A DNA stretch of 21,337 nt from JADMII01 sp036278595. Its GTDB lineage: Bacteria; Chloroflexota; Dehalococcoidia; DSTF01; JACRBR01. Position 1 is the stretch's first letter; every line of letters begins with the position of its first letter. The position numbers were made by a program, and so were the translations under genes. Positions 1 through 6,500 of this stretch are shown one piece after another. Below the pieces are notes generated by a model, which saw nothing but the letters and a program-made list of their open reading frames with translations, was not told the DNA's origin and did not search any database. The stretch covers positions 1 to 21,337 of the forward strand of contig DASUKS010000147.1 in the NCBI GenBank assembly GCA_036278595.1. Direction: 5' to 3'.

Positions 1-612
1 GATGTCGTGCCGGTCGCCCCGGACGACGACGGCATGGATGCGGACGCCGCGCAGGCGGCGGTCGTCATCGATGAAGCCGATCGGCCGGTACTGCCACTGT
101 GGATTCTGCAGGAACTCGCGGGCGATGAGCTGGCCGGTGTGGCCGGCGCCGACGATGAGGACGTTCTTGACGCCCGCGTCGTAGCCGCCGAACGGGTTGC
201 GGGAGGCCCAGAGGCGCGGCCAGAACTTGATCCCGCCCATCGCGATGAGCATGAGCGCCGGGGCGACGACGTTCACCGTCAGCGGGATGTGCCGTGGACT
301 GAGGAACGCGTTGATCGCGAAGAGGAAGATCGACACGACGACGATCGAGAGCGCGATGTTGATCGCATCGACGATGCCGGCGTACTTCCACGACGTGCGG
401 TAGATGCCGAAGAAGACGTTGCCGATGATGTAGGCGAGGGCAATGAACGGAGCCGCGGCGGCGAAGAACTGGATCGACTTCGCGGGGACGTCGCCGTCGA
501 AGCGGAGGGCGAGCGCGGCCGCGAAGGATGCGACGACGACGGCGGCATCGAGCGCGGCGACCGGAAGCAGCCGGACAAAGCCGCGAAGGTGGTCGTGCTG
601 GGGCGCGCTCAT
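1..612 (-). CDS. FlaA1/CapD-like polysaccharide biosynthesis protein (C-terminus cut by window edge)
   Basis: This is the N-terminal 204 residues of a membrane-anchored nucleotide-diphosphate-sugar dehydratase/epimerase of the FlaA1/CapD/PglF type, which typically makes a 4-keto-6-deoxy sugar at the inner membrane. Seen: ATG at 612, then hydrophobic helices at about residues 11-32, 41-60, 75-97 and 103-122. A basic linker follows, then a Rossmann start with VLIVGAGHTG (GxGxxG) near residue 155 and the family-typical text 'YRPIGFIDDD'. The frame is open to base 1, so the catalytic SDR part lies outside. It follows the sugar transferase and aminotransferase on the same strand. Together the three would build and attach an amino-deoxy sugar such as a bacillosamine-like residue; the exact sugar is inference. 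Confidence 0.85.
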   Translation of the reverse strand, partial: MSAPQHDHLRGFVRLLPVAALDAAVVVASFAAALALRFDGDVPAKSIQFFAAAAPFIALAYIIGNVFFGIYRTSWKYAGIVDAINIALSIVVVSIFLFAINAFLSPRHIPLTVNVVAPALMLIAMGGIKFWPRLWASRNPFGGYDAGVKNVLIVGAGHTGQLIAREFLQNPQWQYRPIGFIDDDRRLRGVRIHAVVVRGDRHDI

Positions 613-677
613 TCAGCGACGCCGGGGCGGCAACACGGGGCGGGAGGGGAAACAACTGTTGCGGACGGTGTCATGCG

Positions 678-713
678 GGCGGCTCCTCCCTGCCTTGCTC
701 GCCGGAGGACGCC
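678..713 (-). terminator. Possible hairpin between sugar transferase and FlaA1-like gene
   Basis: The arms GGCG-GC-TCCTCC (678-689) and GGAGGACGCC (704-713) pair over 10 bp with a 2-nt bulge and a 14-nt loop. It lies just downstream of the sugar-transferase stop on the minus strand. There is no T-run after it, so it could be an intrinsic pause or attenuation site or simply an intercistronic hairpin. Confidence 0.3.
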
Positions 714-726
714 GAACACCCGTCAT

Positions 727-1317
727 TCAGCGAGCACCCTTTCGCGCGATTACGACCGGCAGCGTCTTCGCGAGGATCGCCAGGTCGCGAGCGAGCGAGT
801 GGTTGTTCACGTAATCGAGATCGTAAGTCATGGTTTCTTCGTACGTCAAATCCGCGCGCCCGCTCACCTGGGCGAGGCCGGTGATGCCGGGCTTCACATC
901 GTGCCGGCGATGATACTCCGGCGGATACTGCTCCACGAGCTCGGGGATCTCCGGCCGGGGGCCGACGATGCGCATGTCGCCGCGCAGCACGTTCCAGAAG
1001 TTCGGAAGCTCATCGAGGCTGGTGGCGCGCAGGAAGCGGCCGACGCGCGTCAGGCGCGAGACCGGCGTGACGAAGACGAACGTCTTGAAGTGCACCGGCT
1101 CGAGCTTCGGGGTCTCGTAGGGGCGGTGACCTTCGTGCGACATCGTCCGGTACTTGTAGAAGGTGAACTTGCGCCCTTTGTAGCCGACGCGCTTCTGGGA
1201 GAAGATCACCGGGCCGCTCGAGTCGATCCTGATCGCGAGCGCGATGATTGGGAACGTGATGATGAACGCCACCACGCCGAGCAGGCCCACCACGCCGTTG
1301 ATGATGCGGTCGATCAT
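727..1317 (-). CDS. Sugar-phosphate transferase, PglC/WbaP catalytic-domain type
   Basis: This enzyme transfers a sugar-1-phosphate from a UDP-sugar to undecaprenyl phosphate, the first membrane step of exopolysaccharide, O-antigen or glycoprotein glycan assembly. Seen in 196 aa: an N-terminal membrane or re-entrant helix (about 5-30), SGPVIFSQKRVG (34-45), FTFYKYRTM (51-59), a long conserved block around TSLDELPNFWNVLRGDM (99-115) with IVGPRP, and VKPGITGLAQVSGR (141-154). These match the bacterial sugar transferase family (PF02397). The length fits the minimal PglC-like form, without the four-helix N-terminal part of WbaP. A GGGAGG Shine-Dalgarno sits just before the ATG. It lies 16 bp downstream of the aminotransferase, so the two are probably co-transcribed. 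Confidence 0.93.
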   Translation of the reverse strand: MIDRIINGVVGLLGVVAFIITFPIIALAIRIDSSGPVIFSQKRVGYKGRKFTFYKYRTMSHEGHRPYETPKLEPVHFKTFVFVTPVSRLTRVGRFLRATSLDELPNFWNVLRGDMRIVGPRPEIPELVEQYPPEYHRRHDVKPGITGLAQVSGRADLTYEETMTYDLDYVNNHSLARDLAILAKTLPVVIARKGAR

Positions 1318-1333
1318 TCACCTCCCGAAGCGG

Positions 1334-2506
1334 TCACTTGCGCGCGCGATGGCGCACGATGACGTCAGCGACCGCATCGCAGACGCGGTCGACGGTCTCA
1401 CGAGTCATCCGGGTGTACAGCGGGAGCGAGATCATCGTCTCGAACGCCGCGTCGGCGACCGGGAAGTCGCCGGGCGCCCACCCGAAGGCCTCTCGATAAT
1501 ACGGGTGATGATGTATCGGGATAAAGTGCACGGAGGTGCCGATGCCGCGCGCGCGCAGCTCTTCGATGAACGCGTCGCGGTTGATGTCAAGCAGCTCCGG
1601 TCGCACGCGCACGACGTACAGGTGCCAGGCGTGCGTCGTGCCTTCGCGCTCGATCGGCAACACGATCTCCGGCAGATTGTCCAGGCGCGCGGCGTAGCGG
1701 GCGGCGAGCTCGCGGCGCGTGCGCTGAAACTCGCCGATGCGCGCGAACTGCGCGGCGCCGAGCGCGGCCTGGTAGTCGGACATCGCGTAGTTGTAGCCGG
1801 GCGCGAGCACCTGGTAGGCCCATGATCCGCGCGCGGTGTAGCGGTCCCAGGCGTCGTTGCTCATGCCGTGCAGCGCCAGCAGGCGCGCGCGCTCGGCGAG
1901 CGCGTCGTCGTTTGTCGTGAGCATGCCGCCGCGGCCGGACGTGACGTTCTTCGTCGGGTAGAAGCTGAAGACAGCCGCATCGCGGAACGCGCCGACGCTC
2001 GTGCCATCGACCTCCGTGCCGATGGCGTGTGCCGCATCGGCGATGATGCGCACGCCGTGCGCGTCCGCGATCGCCTCGATCTCGCGCATGCGGCAGGCGG
2101 AGCCGGCATGGTGCACGGGCATGATCGCCTTCGTGCGCGGCGTGATCCTGCGCTCGATGGCGGCCGGGTCGATGCAGGAGTCGTCGGGGCAGATGTCGGC
2201 GAGCACGGGCGTGGCGCCGGCGTGAATGATGACGTTCACGGTCGCGGCGAAGGTGGTCGGCGTGGTGATCACTTCGTCGCCGGCGCCGATCCCGAGCGAG
2301 ACGAGCGCGAGGTGCATCCCGGCGGTCGCGGAGTCGACAGCGACGGCGTGCTTCGCGCCCGTGTAGGCCGCGAAATCCGCCTCGAACTGGCGCGCGCGCT
2401 GGCCGGGCGCGAGCCAGCCGGAGCGTAGCGTCTCGACGACGGCATCGATCTCGGTCTGGGTGATATCGGGCAGGTTGTAGGGGAGGAAGTCCTCGTGCTC
2501 GATCAC
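1334..2506 (-). CDS. DegT/DnrJ/EryC1/StrS-family PLP-dependent sugar aminotransferase
   Basis: A 390-aa fold-type I aminotransferase that converts a nucleotide-linked keto-sugar to an amino sugar, normally using glutamate. Seen: the pyridine-nitrogen aspartate D157 in IIADAAHA, the Schiff-base lysine K186 in SFYPTKNVTSGRGG, the family N-terminus 'LPDITQTEIDAVVETLRSGWL', and a C-terminal HFIPIHHHPYY segment characteristic of PglE/PseC-like members. The start is GTG at 2506, overlapping the TGA of the upstream metallopeptidase gene (GTGA), which implies translational coupling. With the FlaA1-like dehydratase and PglC-like transferase downstream, it likely aminates a UDP-4-keto-6-deoxy-hexose. 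The substrate is inferred from context only. Confidence 0.94.
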   Translation of the reverse strand: MIEHEDFLPYNLPDITQTEIDAVVETLRSGWLAPGQRARQFEADFAAYTGAKHAVAVDSATAGMHLALVSLGIGAGDEVITTPTTFAATVNVIIHAGATPVLADICPDDSCIDPAAIERRITPRTKAIMPVHHAGSACRMREIEAIADAHGVRIIADAAHAIGTEVDGTSVGAFRDAAVFSFYPTKNVTSGRGGMLTTNDDALAERARLLALHGMSNDAWDRYTARGSWAYQVLAPGYNYAMSDYQAALGAAQFARIGEFQRTRRELAARYAARLDNLPEIVLPIEREGTTHAWHLYVVRVRPELLDINRDAFIEELRARGIGTSVHFIPIHHHPYYREAFGWAPGDFPVADAAFETMISLPLYTRMTRETVDRVCDAVADVIVRHRARK

Positions 2507-2910
2507 GCGCTCGCCTCGAGCGGCTCCTCCGTCACTGTTCCATCGATGATGCGGTAAGCGCGCACGACCGGACTCTCCTCGTCCATGAGAGAGACGAGGA
2601 TGTAGTAGGCGTCGGGCCAGCCGACGGCGAGGCGCACGTCGGTCGGCGAGGGGTAGGCCTCCGTGTGCGTGTGCGAATGGTAGATGGCGAGGAACGTCCA
2701 GTCGTTGTCATCGACGTCGTTGTGGATGCGCAGCAGGTCCTTCGGGTCGACGCTGTAGCGAAACGGACTCGCCTCCGCGTTGATCGCGCGGTACAGCTTC
2801 ACGGGGTGGCCGCCGTTGCCGGCGATGATGCCGCACGCCTCGTTGGGCACGTCGTCGCGCGCGTGGGCGATCATCTCGTCGATGTAGGACTGCGGGAGGC
2901 GGAGCGTCAT
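2503..2910 (-). CDS. JAMM/Mov34 (M67 family) metallopeptidase
   Basis: A 135-aa stand-alone JAB/MPN domain, a zinc isopeptidase or desulfurase-partner fold. The full JAMM signature is visible: E24 in NEACG, then H78-S-H80, S88 and D91 (HxH-x10-D). The enzyme should therefore be active. Bacterial members such as Mec of mycobacteria cleave the C-terminal adduct from ubiquitin-like sulfur carriers to release cysteine or a sulfurated tail. No ThiS/MoaD/CysO-like carrier or E1 is in the window, so the substrate is unknown. It overlaps the CxxC protein upstream (TGATG) and the aminotransferase downstream (GTGA). A cysteine- or sulfur-related role is inferred from the family and from a rhodanese gene 1.1 kb upstream. 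Confidence 0.9.
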   Translation of the reverse strand: MTLRLPQSYIDEMIAHARDDVPNEACGIIAGNGGHPVKLYRAINAEASPFRYSVDPKDLLRIHNDVDDNDWTFLAIYHSHTHTEAYPSPTDVRLAVGWPDAYYILVSLMDEESPVVRAYRIIDGTVTEEPLEASA

Positions 2911-3554
2911 CAGTCCCCCGTCGGCATGAGCACGCCCATGGCGGCGCGGGGCAGCTCGACCGTCATCAGCGGCAGCTCCATCTCGCGATAGGCTTCAGCG
3001 AGCGCCTCCGCCGTGCAGTCGACGCAGAGGTGCTCGATGTCGGCATCGAGGTTGCGGAAGACCGGCCGGTTCTCGGGCAGGCGCTCGTCGACGGACTCGC
3101 GGGTGAGCCAGGCGATGTGGCTTTGCTTGCCGCAGCGCGAGCAATCGTCGCCGATCGAGAGCATCAGCCACGACATGGCTTCGACGTCGTCGCGGACGAA
3201 CTGGTATGCCGGCATCTCGTCGAGGCGGTAGTAGAAGTGAGCGCTGTAGTCGCCGAACGGCTCGACGACAGCAGCCACGCCCTCGACGGACTGGTAGGCG
3301 CGCTTGAGGCCGTCGGCGAGGCAGTTGTAGCCGAAGAGCTGCGGCTGCATGTCGCCGCCATAGTTGCCGCGGCACGTCGGGTCGAGGCCGACGCGGCCCT
3401 CCTCGGTCTCGCAGAGGTCGCAGAGCTGGCCGGCCGCGAAGAGCGGCTCGCTCTCCTCGTCCTCTTCGTCGTCGTCGCTGATCACGTTGAGCCCGTCTTC
3501 ATCCTCGTCCTCGAGCTCTTCGTTGCGGTCGTTGCCCACGTTTCGGAACACCAT
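2910..3554 (-). CDS. Uncharacterised acidic protein with three CxxC pairs
   Basis: A 214-aa protein I do not recognise. Residues 12-36 are almost entirely Asp/Glu, a likely disordered acidic tail. The body holds three CxxC pairs (C45/C48, C138/C141, C177/C180) plus C61 and C78, and the text CSRCGKQSHIAW looks like a zinc-ribbon knuckle. No signal peptide or membrane helix is visible, so it is probably cytosolic. It starts directly after the TAG of the 120-aa gene and ends in a TGATG overlap with the JAMM gene, so all three must be co-expressed. Metal binding is a fair guess from the cysteine pattern; no function should be assigned. Confidence 0.75.
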   Translation of the reverse strand: MVFRNVGNDRNEELEDEDEDGLNVISDDDEEDEESEPLFAAGQLCDLCETEEGRVGLDPTCRGNYGGDMQPQLFGYNCLADGLKRAYQSVEGVAAVVEPFGDYSAHFYYRLDEMPAYQFVRDDVEAMSWLMLSIGDDCSRCGKQSHIAWLTRESVDERLPENRPVFRNLDADIEHLCVDCTAEALAEAYREMELPLMTVELPRAAMGVLMPTGD

Positions 3555-3917
3555 CTACCAGTTCCTCAGGTCGCCATCATCGAAGCAGCTCCCCGGTGAG
3601 AGCTGCATCCGCAGGAAATTCTCGCTCAGCGCAAGGTCGATAACGTGCATCGCCCAGTGCTCGCGCTCCTCGTCCGGCAGGTTCTGCGCGAGTGCGCCCC
3701 ACGACGCGTGCACGAGCGCGTCGCCCTCGCCGATGCCGAAGTCAAGCGACCAGCCGCCCTGCTTCTTCACCCGCCCGGCGCTGTTCGTGCGCACGATCGA
3801 GTACGCCGGCTGGCCGCGGTAGCGGTCGAGCACCGCCGGCTCGAACGCGAGCTGCACGAGCGCGGGATCGCGGTTGGCGAGCGACCTTCGGGCGAGGACG
3901 CGGAGGTAGTCCGGCAT
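3555..3917 (-). CDS. Small conserved-looking protein of unknown function
   Basis: A 120-aa protein, first gene of the coupled run on this strand, ending in a TAG immediately followed by the ATG of the CxxC protein. It has a basic amphipathic N-terminus (about 1-20), a central stretch 'YSIVRTNSAGRVKKQGGWSLDFGIGEGD' that looks like paired beta strands, and an acidic-aromatic C-terminus. No cysteine pairs, signal peptide or membrane helix are seen. The good coding pattern and gapless junction with its neighbour support a real gene. I do not recognise the family. Zero spacing to the next gene suggests that its product works with the CxxC and JAMM proteins. Confidence 0.7.
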   Translation of the reverse strand: MPDYLRVLARRSLANRDPALVQLAFEPAVLDRYRGQPAYSIVRTNSAGRVKKQGGWSLDFGIGEGDALVHASWGALAQNLPDEEREHWAMHVIDLALSENFLRMQLSPGSCFDDGDLRNW

Positions 3918-3933
3918 ACGCGCTCAGGATACG

Positions 3934-3983
3934 GCATCGCACCGCCTTAACCGCAGCATCTGCTGCGGCGGGCGGTGCGATGC
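3934..3983. repeat. Nested perfect inverted repeats (hairpin within hairpin)
   Basis: The outer arms GCATCGCACCGCC (3934-3946) and GGCGGTGCGATGC (3971-3983) are perfect 13-bp complements. Inside them a second perfect 8-bp stem, CCGCAGCA (3951-3958) and TGCTGCGG (3961-3968), has a 2-nt loop. It fills most of the 87-bp gap between the rhodanese stop and the start of the 120-aa gene on the minus strand. There is no T-run on either side. It could terminate rhodanese transcription in a factor-assisted way or be a REP-like element. Confidence 0.75.
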
Positions 3984-4004
3984 GGCTTCGCCTAGGTTGT
4001 GGCG

Positions 4005-4832
4005 CTACTTCTCGATCGGCACGTCGATCAGGCTGCCGTACTCGGTCCACGAGCCGTCGTAGTTGCGGACCTTCTTGTAGCCGAGCAGGTGCTTGAGCGC
4101 GAACCACGTGTGCGACGAGCGCTCGCCGATGCGGCAGTACGCGATGATGTCCTTGTCGCCGCTGACGCCCTTCGAGCCGTACAGCTGCTCCAGATCTTCC
4201 TTCGACTTGAACGTGCCGTCCTCGCGCACGGCCTGCGACCACGGGACGTTGGCGGCGCCGGGGATGTGGCCGGTGCGCTGCGCCGTCTCGGTGAGGCCGG
4301 GAGGCGCCATGATCTCGCCGCTGTACTCGGCAGGGGAGCGGACGTCGACGAGGTACTCCTTCTTCGACTTCACCGCGTCGATGACGTCGTCGCGCCGGGC
4401 GCGCATGGACTTGTCCATGTCCGCCGCCTTGTAGGTCGCCTTCGCGGCCTTCGGTGCGTCCTTGCTCATCTCGCGGCCCTCGTCGGCCCACTTCTTGCGG
4501 CCGCCGTCCATGAGCTTCAGGTCCTTGTGGCCGTACATCTCGAGGACCCAGAACGCGTAGGCGGCGAACCAGTTGTTGTTGTCGCCGTAGAGGACGATCG
4601 TGTCGCCGTTGCTGATCCCGGCATCGCCGAGCAGCTTCTCGAGGTCATCCTTCGCGATGACGTCGCGGCGGACCTGGTCCTGGAGCTGGCTCGTCCAGTT
4701 GAAGGCGACCGCGCCCGGTACGTGGCCTTCGTCGTAGGCGGTCGTGTCGACGTCAACCTCGACCAGCTTGACCTTCGAATCCTTGAGATGTTCTGCGACC
4801 CAATCAGTGCTTACGAGCACATCCGAAGCCAT
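4005..4832 (-). CDS. sseA: Thiosulfate/3-mercaptopyruvate sulfurtransferase, tandem rhodanese domains
   Basis: A 275-aa two-domain rhodanese that moves sulfane sulfur from thiosulfate or 3-mercaptopyruvate to cyanide or cellular thiols. The N-terminal domain (about 6-120) carries the CH2A-like text YDEGHVPGA but lacks the cysteine: the loop reads YGDNNN, so it is structural. The C-terminal domain (about 145-273) has LVDVRSPAEY, TGHIPGA and the active loop C233-RIGERSS. The CRIGER loop, rather than CG-S/T-G-V/T, is typical of actinobacterial and Chloroflexota SseA/CysA-type enzymes and favours thiosulfate. No signal peptide is seen, so it is cytosolic. The ATG at 4832 has a strong AGGAGG 8 bases upstream. 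It appears to be monocistronic, bounded by its own promoter and the nested hairpin. Confidence 0.93.
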   Translation of the reverse strand: MASDVLVSTDWVAEHLKDSKVKLVEVDVDTTAYDEGHVPGAVAFNWTSQLQDQVRRDVIAKDDLEKLLGDAGISNGDTIVLYGDNNNWFAAYAFWVLEMYGHKDLKLMDGGRKKWADEGREMSKDAPKAAKATYKAADMDKSMRARRDDVIDAVKSKKEYLVDVRSPAEYSGEIMAPPGLTETAQRTGHIPGAANVPWSQAVREDGTFKSKEDLEQLYGSKGVSGDKDIIAYCRIGERSSHTWFALKHLLGYKKVRNYDGSWTEYGSLIDVPIEK

Positions 4833-4875
4833 GGCTTACCTCCTCTAACCGTTAGGCGCTGCTGTGGAGACCGAC

Positions 4876-4905
4876 ATTGTAGATAAAGTCGGTTCACAAC
4901 GTCGA
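4876..4905 (-). promoter_or_regulatory. Candidate sigma70-type promoter for the rhodanese gene
   Basis: Reading the minus strand, TCGACG (complement of 4900-4905) matches the -35 consensus at 4 of 6 bases. After an 18-bp spacer, TACAAT (complement of 4876-4881) matches the -10 box at 5 of 6. The implied leader is about 35 nt and contains the AGGAGG site. The AT-rich patch stands out from its GC-rich surroundings. Confidence 0.5.
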
Positions 4906-4908
4906 GTG

Positions 4909-5397
4909 CTACTGCTTGGTCCAGTCCGAGCCGAGCATCGCGGCGCAGAGCAGGATGGCGACGGAGATCACGAAGATGATGGTGGACGCGGCGACGGACC
5001 AGCGGCGGGTGGCCGCGATGGCGGCGGGATCTGCTCCGGACTGCTGCAGCGCGAGCAGCCGGCGGCCCAGGATGGCGCCGTGCAGGAACGTCAGCAGGAC
5101 GACGATGCCGACCAGGCCGATCTTGACCTGCAGCACGGTCGCGTAGCGGTTGAAATCGAGCAGGCCGGCGTCGCTGGCCTTGATGTAGTTATAGATGCCG
5201 GTGGCGATGAGAACGGCGAGTGAGCCGCCCGCGAGCCAGCCGAAGCGCGCCGTCACCACGCGGGTCGCGCGGGCGCGCGCCTCCACGTCCTCGACCGTGC
5301 GCATCGCGGGGATGGCAGCCATGAAGAGAAACGCCTGCGGGCCCACGAAGAGCGTCGCGGCGAAAATGTGGATCCAGAGCACGATGCTTTCGGCCAT
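4909..5397 (-). CDS. Four-helix integral membrane protein, CopD/HemJ-like
   Basis: A 162-aa polytopic membrane protein with four hydrophobic helices at about residues 3-30, 52-68, 86-106 and 130-153. Helix 1 reads SIVLWIHIFAATLFVG, with a membrane histidine (H10) in the context seen in CopD-domain and HemJ-like proteins, which may bind heme or copper. Helix 2 has the Gly-rich 'LATGIYNY'. I favour the start at 5397 because AAGGA lies 8 bases before it; starts at 5406 and 5433 are in frame but less well placed. It is separated from the rhodanese gene by 76 bp containing a promoter, so it is probably a separate unit. The exact function (copper uptake, porphyrin oxidation or other) cannot be told. 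Confidence 0.65.
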   Translation of the reverse strand: MAESIVLWIHIFAATLFVGPQAFLFMAAIPAMRTVEDVEARARATRVVTARFGWLAGGSLAVLIATGIYNYIKASDAGLLDFNRYATVLQVKIGLVGIVVLLTFLHGAILGRRLLALQQSGADPAAIAATRRWSVAASTIIFVISVAILLCAAMLGSDWTKQ

Positions 5398-5454
5398 CCC
5401 GTCCATCCTTGCGTGGCTGCGAGGCTGGGGCAACGGGCCGAACGGCAGGTGCTG

Positions 5455-5475
5455 GCGAGGAGTGAGGAGTGAGGA
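5455..5475. repeat. Short array of 7-bp GYGAGGA units
   Basis: Three consecutive units, GCGAGGA, GTGAGGA and GTGAGGA, occupy 5455-5475. A degraded set (GTGAGGG, GCGAGAG) follows at 5496-5509. The unit is the same as in the arrays flanking the four-helix-bundle gene near the right end of the window. It lies in the non-coding gap between the divergent CopD-like and HTH genes. Confidence 0.7.
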
Positions 5476-5528
5476 GCGGGTGCGACGGAAGAGGAGTGAG
5501 GGGCGAGAGGCTGCACCGGGTCGTGGCG

Positions 5529-5544
5529 GTGCTCATGAGAGCAC
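5529..5544. promoter_or_regulatory. Inverted repeat upstream of the HTH/PIN locus, possible operator
   Basis: GTGCTC-ATGA-GAGCAC is a perfect 6-bp inverted repeat 25 bp before the HTH start. A second, CGTGC-N6-GCACG (5561-5576), spans the start codon itself. The pair around a weak TATACG -10-like box (5557-5562) would suit autoregulation by the antitoxin. This is inference. Confidence 0.35.
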
Positions 5545-5568
5545 TGCAAGAAATGGTATACGTGCAAT

Positions 5569-5982
5569 ATGGCACGGCGAGCACAGGGCGACGCGCGAAA
5601 CATGGGGCATGGCGACTTCTGCACGGTCGCGGAGGTCGCGGACATGCTCGGCGTGAGTGCGTCCACCGTGTGGCGCTGGGTCGACTCGGGCAAGATGCCC
5701 GCAGTGCGCGTCGGCCCGAAGGCGATACGGATCCGGCGGGAGGACGCTGAGGCGGCCGTGCGGCCGGTGGAGTTCGAGCCCGACAGCGGCATCGAATCGG
5801 CGGAGAGTCTGCGCGCTCAGTTGCGCCCGCTCACTGAGGCGGAGAAGCAGCGGGCATTGGAGGCGTTCGAAGCCGCGGTGCGCATTGGCGAGGAGATCCA
5901 CGCCCGGCGCAAGGGGCGCCGGCTGCCTGACTCCGCTGCGATCATCCGGGCGGCGCGTGAGGAGCGCTCGCGTCGTCTATGA
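5569..5982 (+). CDS. Excisionase-type HTH protein, antitoxin-like
   Basis: A 137-aa protein with an N-terminal MerR/excisionase winged HTH (about residues 16-62: FCTVAEVADMLGVSASTVWRWV, then the wing GKMPAVRVGPKAIRI) and a charged helical C-terminal half that probably binds the toxin. Such HTH_17 proteins form type II toxin-antitoxin pairs with PIN nucleases. The next gene is a PIN protein whose ATG overlaps this stop (ATGA). The start at 5569 has no clear Shine-Dalgarno, so either a near-leaderless message or a start at 5602 (MGHGDF) is possible. The C-terminal text RRLPDSAAIIRAAREERSRR resembles antitoxin tails. The function is likely retained even though the toxin looks broken. Confidence 0.8.
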   Translation: MARRAQGDARNMGHGDFCTVAEVADMLGVSASTVWRWVDSGKMPAVRVGPKAIRIRREDAEAAVRPVEFEPDSGIESAESLRAQLRPLTEAEKQRALEAFEAAVRIGEEIHARRKGRRLPDSAAIIRAAREERSRRL

Positions 5983-6397
5983 GCGAGATCGTGGTGGACG
6001 CTAGCGTCGTCCTCAAGTGGGGACTACGCGAGGACTACACCGATCAAGCGCGAGACCTGTTCCGCGACGCGATGGCCGCAGGTGTTCTTCTCCTTGCCCC
6101 GCGGATCGTTCGATCGGAAGTCACAAACGCCGTGTACAAGCCAGAGCGACGCGGGATACTTACGTCCTCACAGGCAGACGGGCTGCTCGCACTGTTGCTG
6201 GCGATACCCATCGAGTTGCTTGGGCCCGAAGGTCTGCAAGCCCGAGCGATCAATTCGCCGGAAGTTGATAGCTCCGAGCAGAAATGAACCGCGCCGTGCC
6301 GGATCCCCGCGCGTCGATGATCGGCGCCGAATTGTGGACGGGCGACGAACGTCTGTACCGCAACGCCGCCGACTACCGGCGAGGTGACTTGCCGTAG
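5979..6397 (+). pseudogene. PIN-domain (VapC-like) toxin, frameshifted
   Basis: The first part (5979-6287) encodes the start of a VapC-type Mg-dependent ribonuclease: VDASVVLKW with acidic D7, and RSEVTNAVYK with acidic E47. It stops after 102 residues, short of the usual 130-140. The missing end reappears in another frame: 6284-6397 translates to a 37-residue tail containing GAELWTGDERLYRNAADYR, the standard PIN C-terminus with its last acidic residue. Between 6252 and 6324 no frame shows the usual 'YDA-Y-LA' segment. The gene has therefore suffered at least one frameshift plus local decay, and the toxin is probably inactive. The ATGA overlap with the HTH gene supports a former TA operon. 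Confidence 0.8.
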
Positions 6398-6500
6398 GCA
6401 ATCGCTCGAACGCGCTTGAAGCGCTCGCCATGCCCGCGTAAGCTGACCGGCGGCCGTCCCGCGAGTGCTGGCTCTCTCATGAATTCGGAAGGCGTGTCAC

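Noticed and set aside
7..1362. A 451-codon plus-strand frame at the left edge
   Set aside because: It lies antisense to the sugar-transferase and FlaA1-like genes, which carry clear family motifs; its own translation is low complexity.
6284..6397. A separate small gene of 37 codons
   Set aside because: Its translation matches the C-terminus of a PIN domain, so it is the displaced end of the broken toxin rather than an independent gene.
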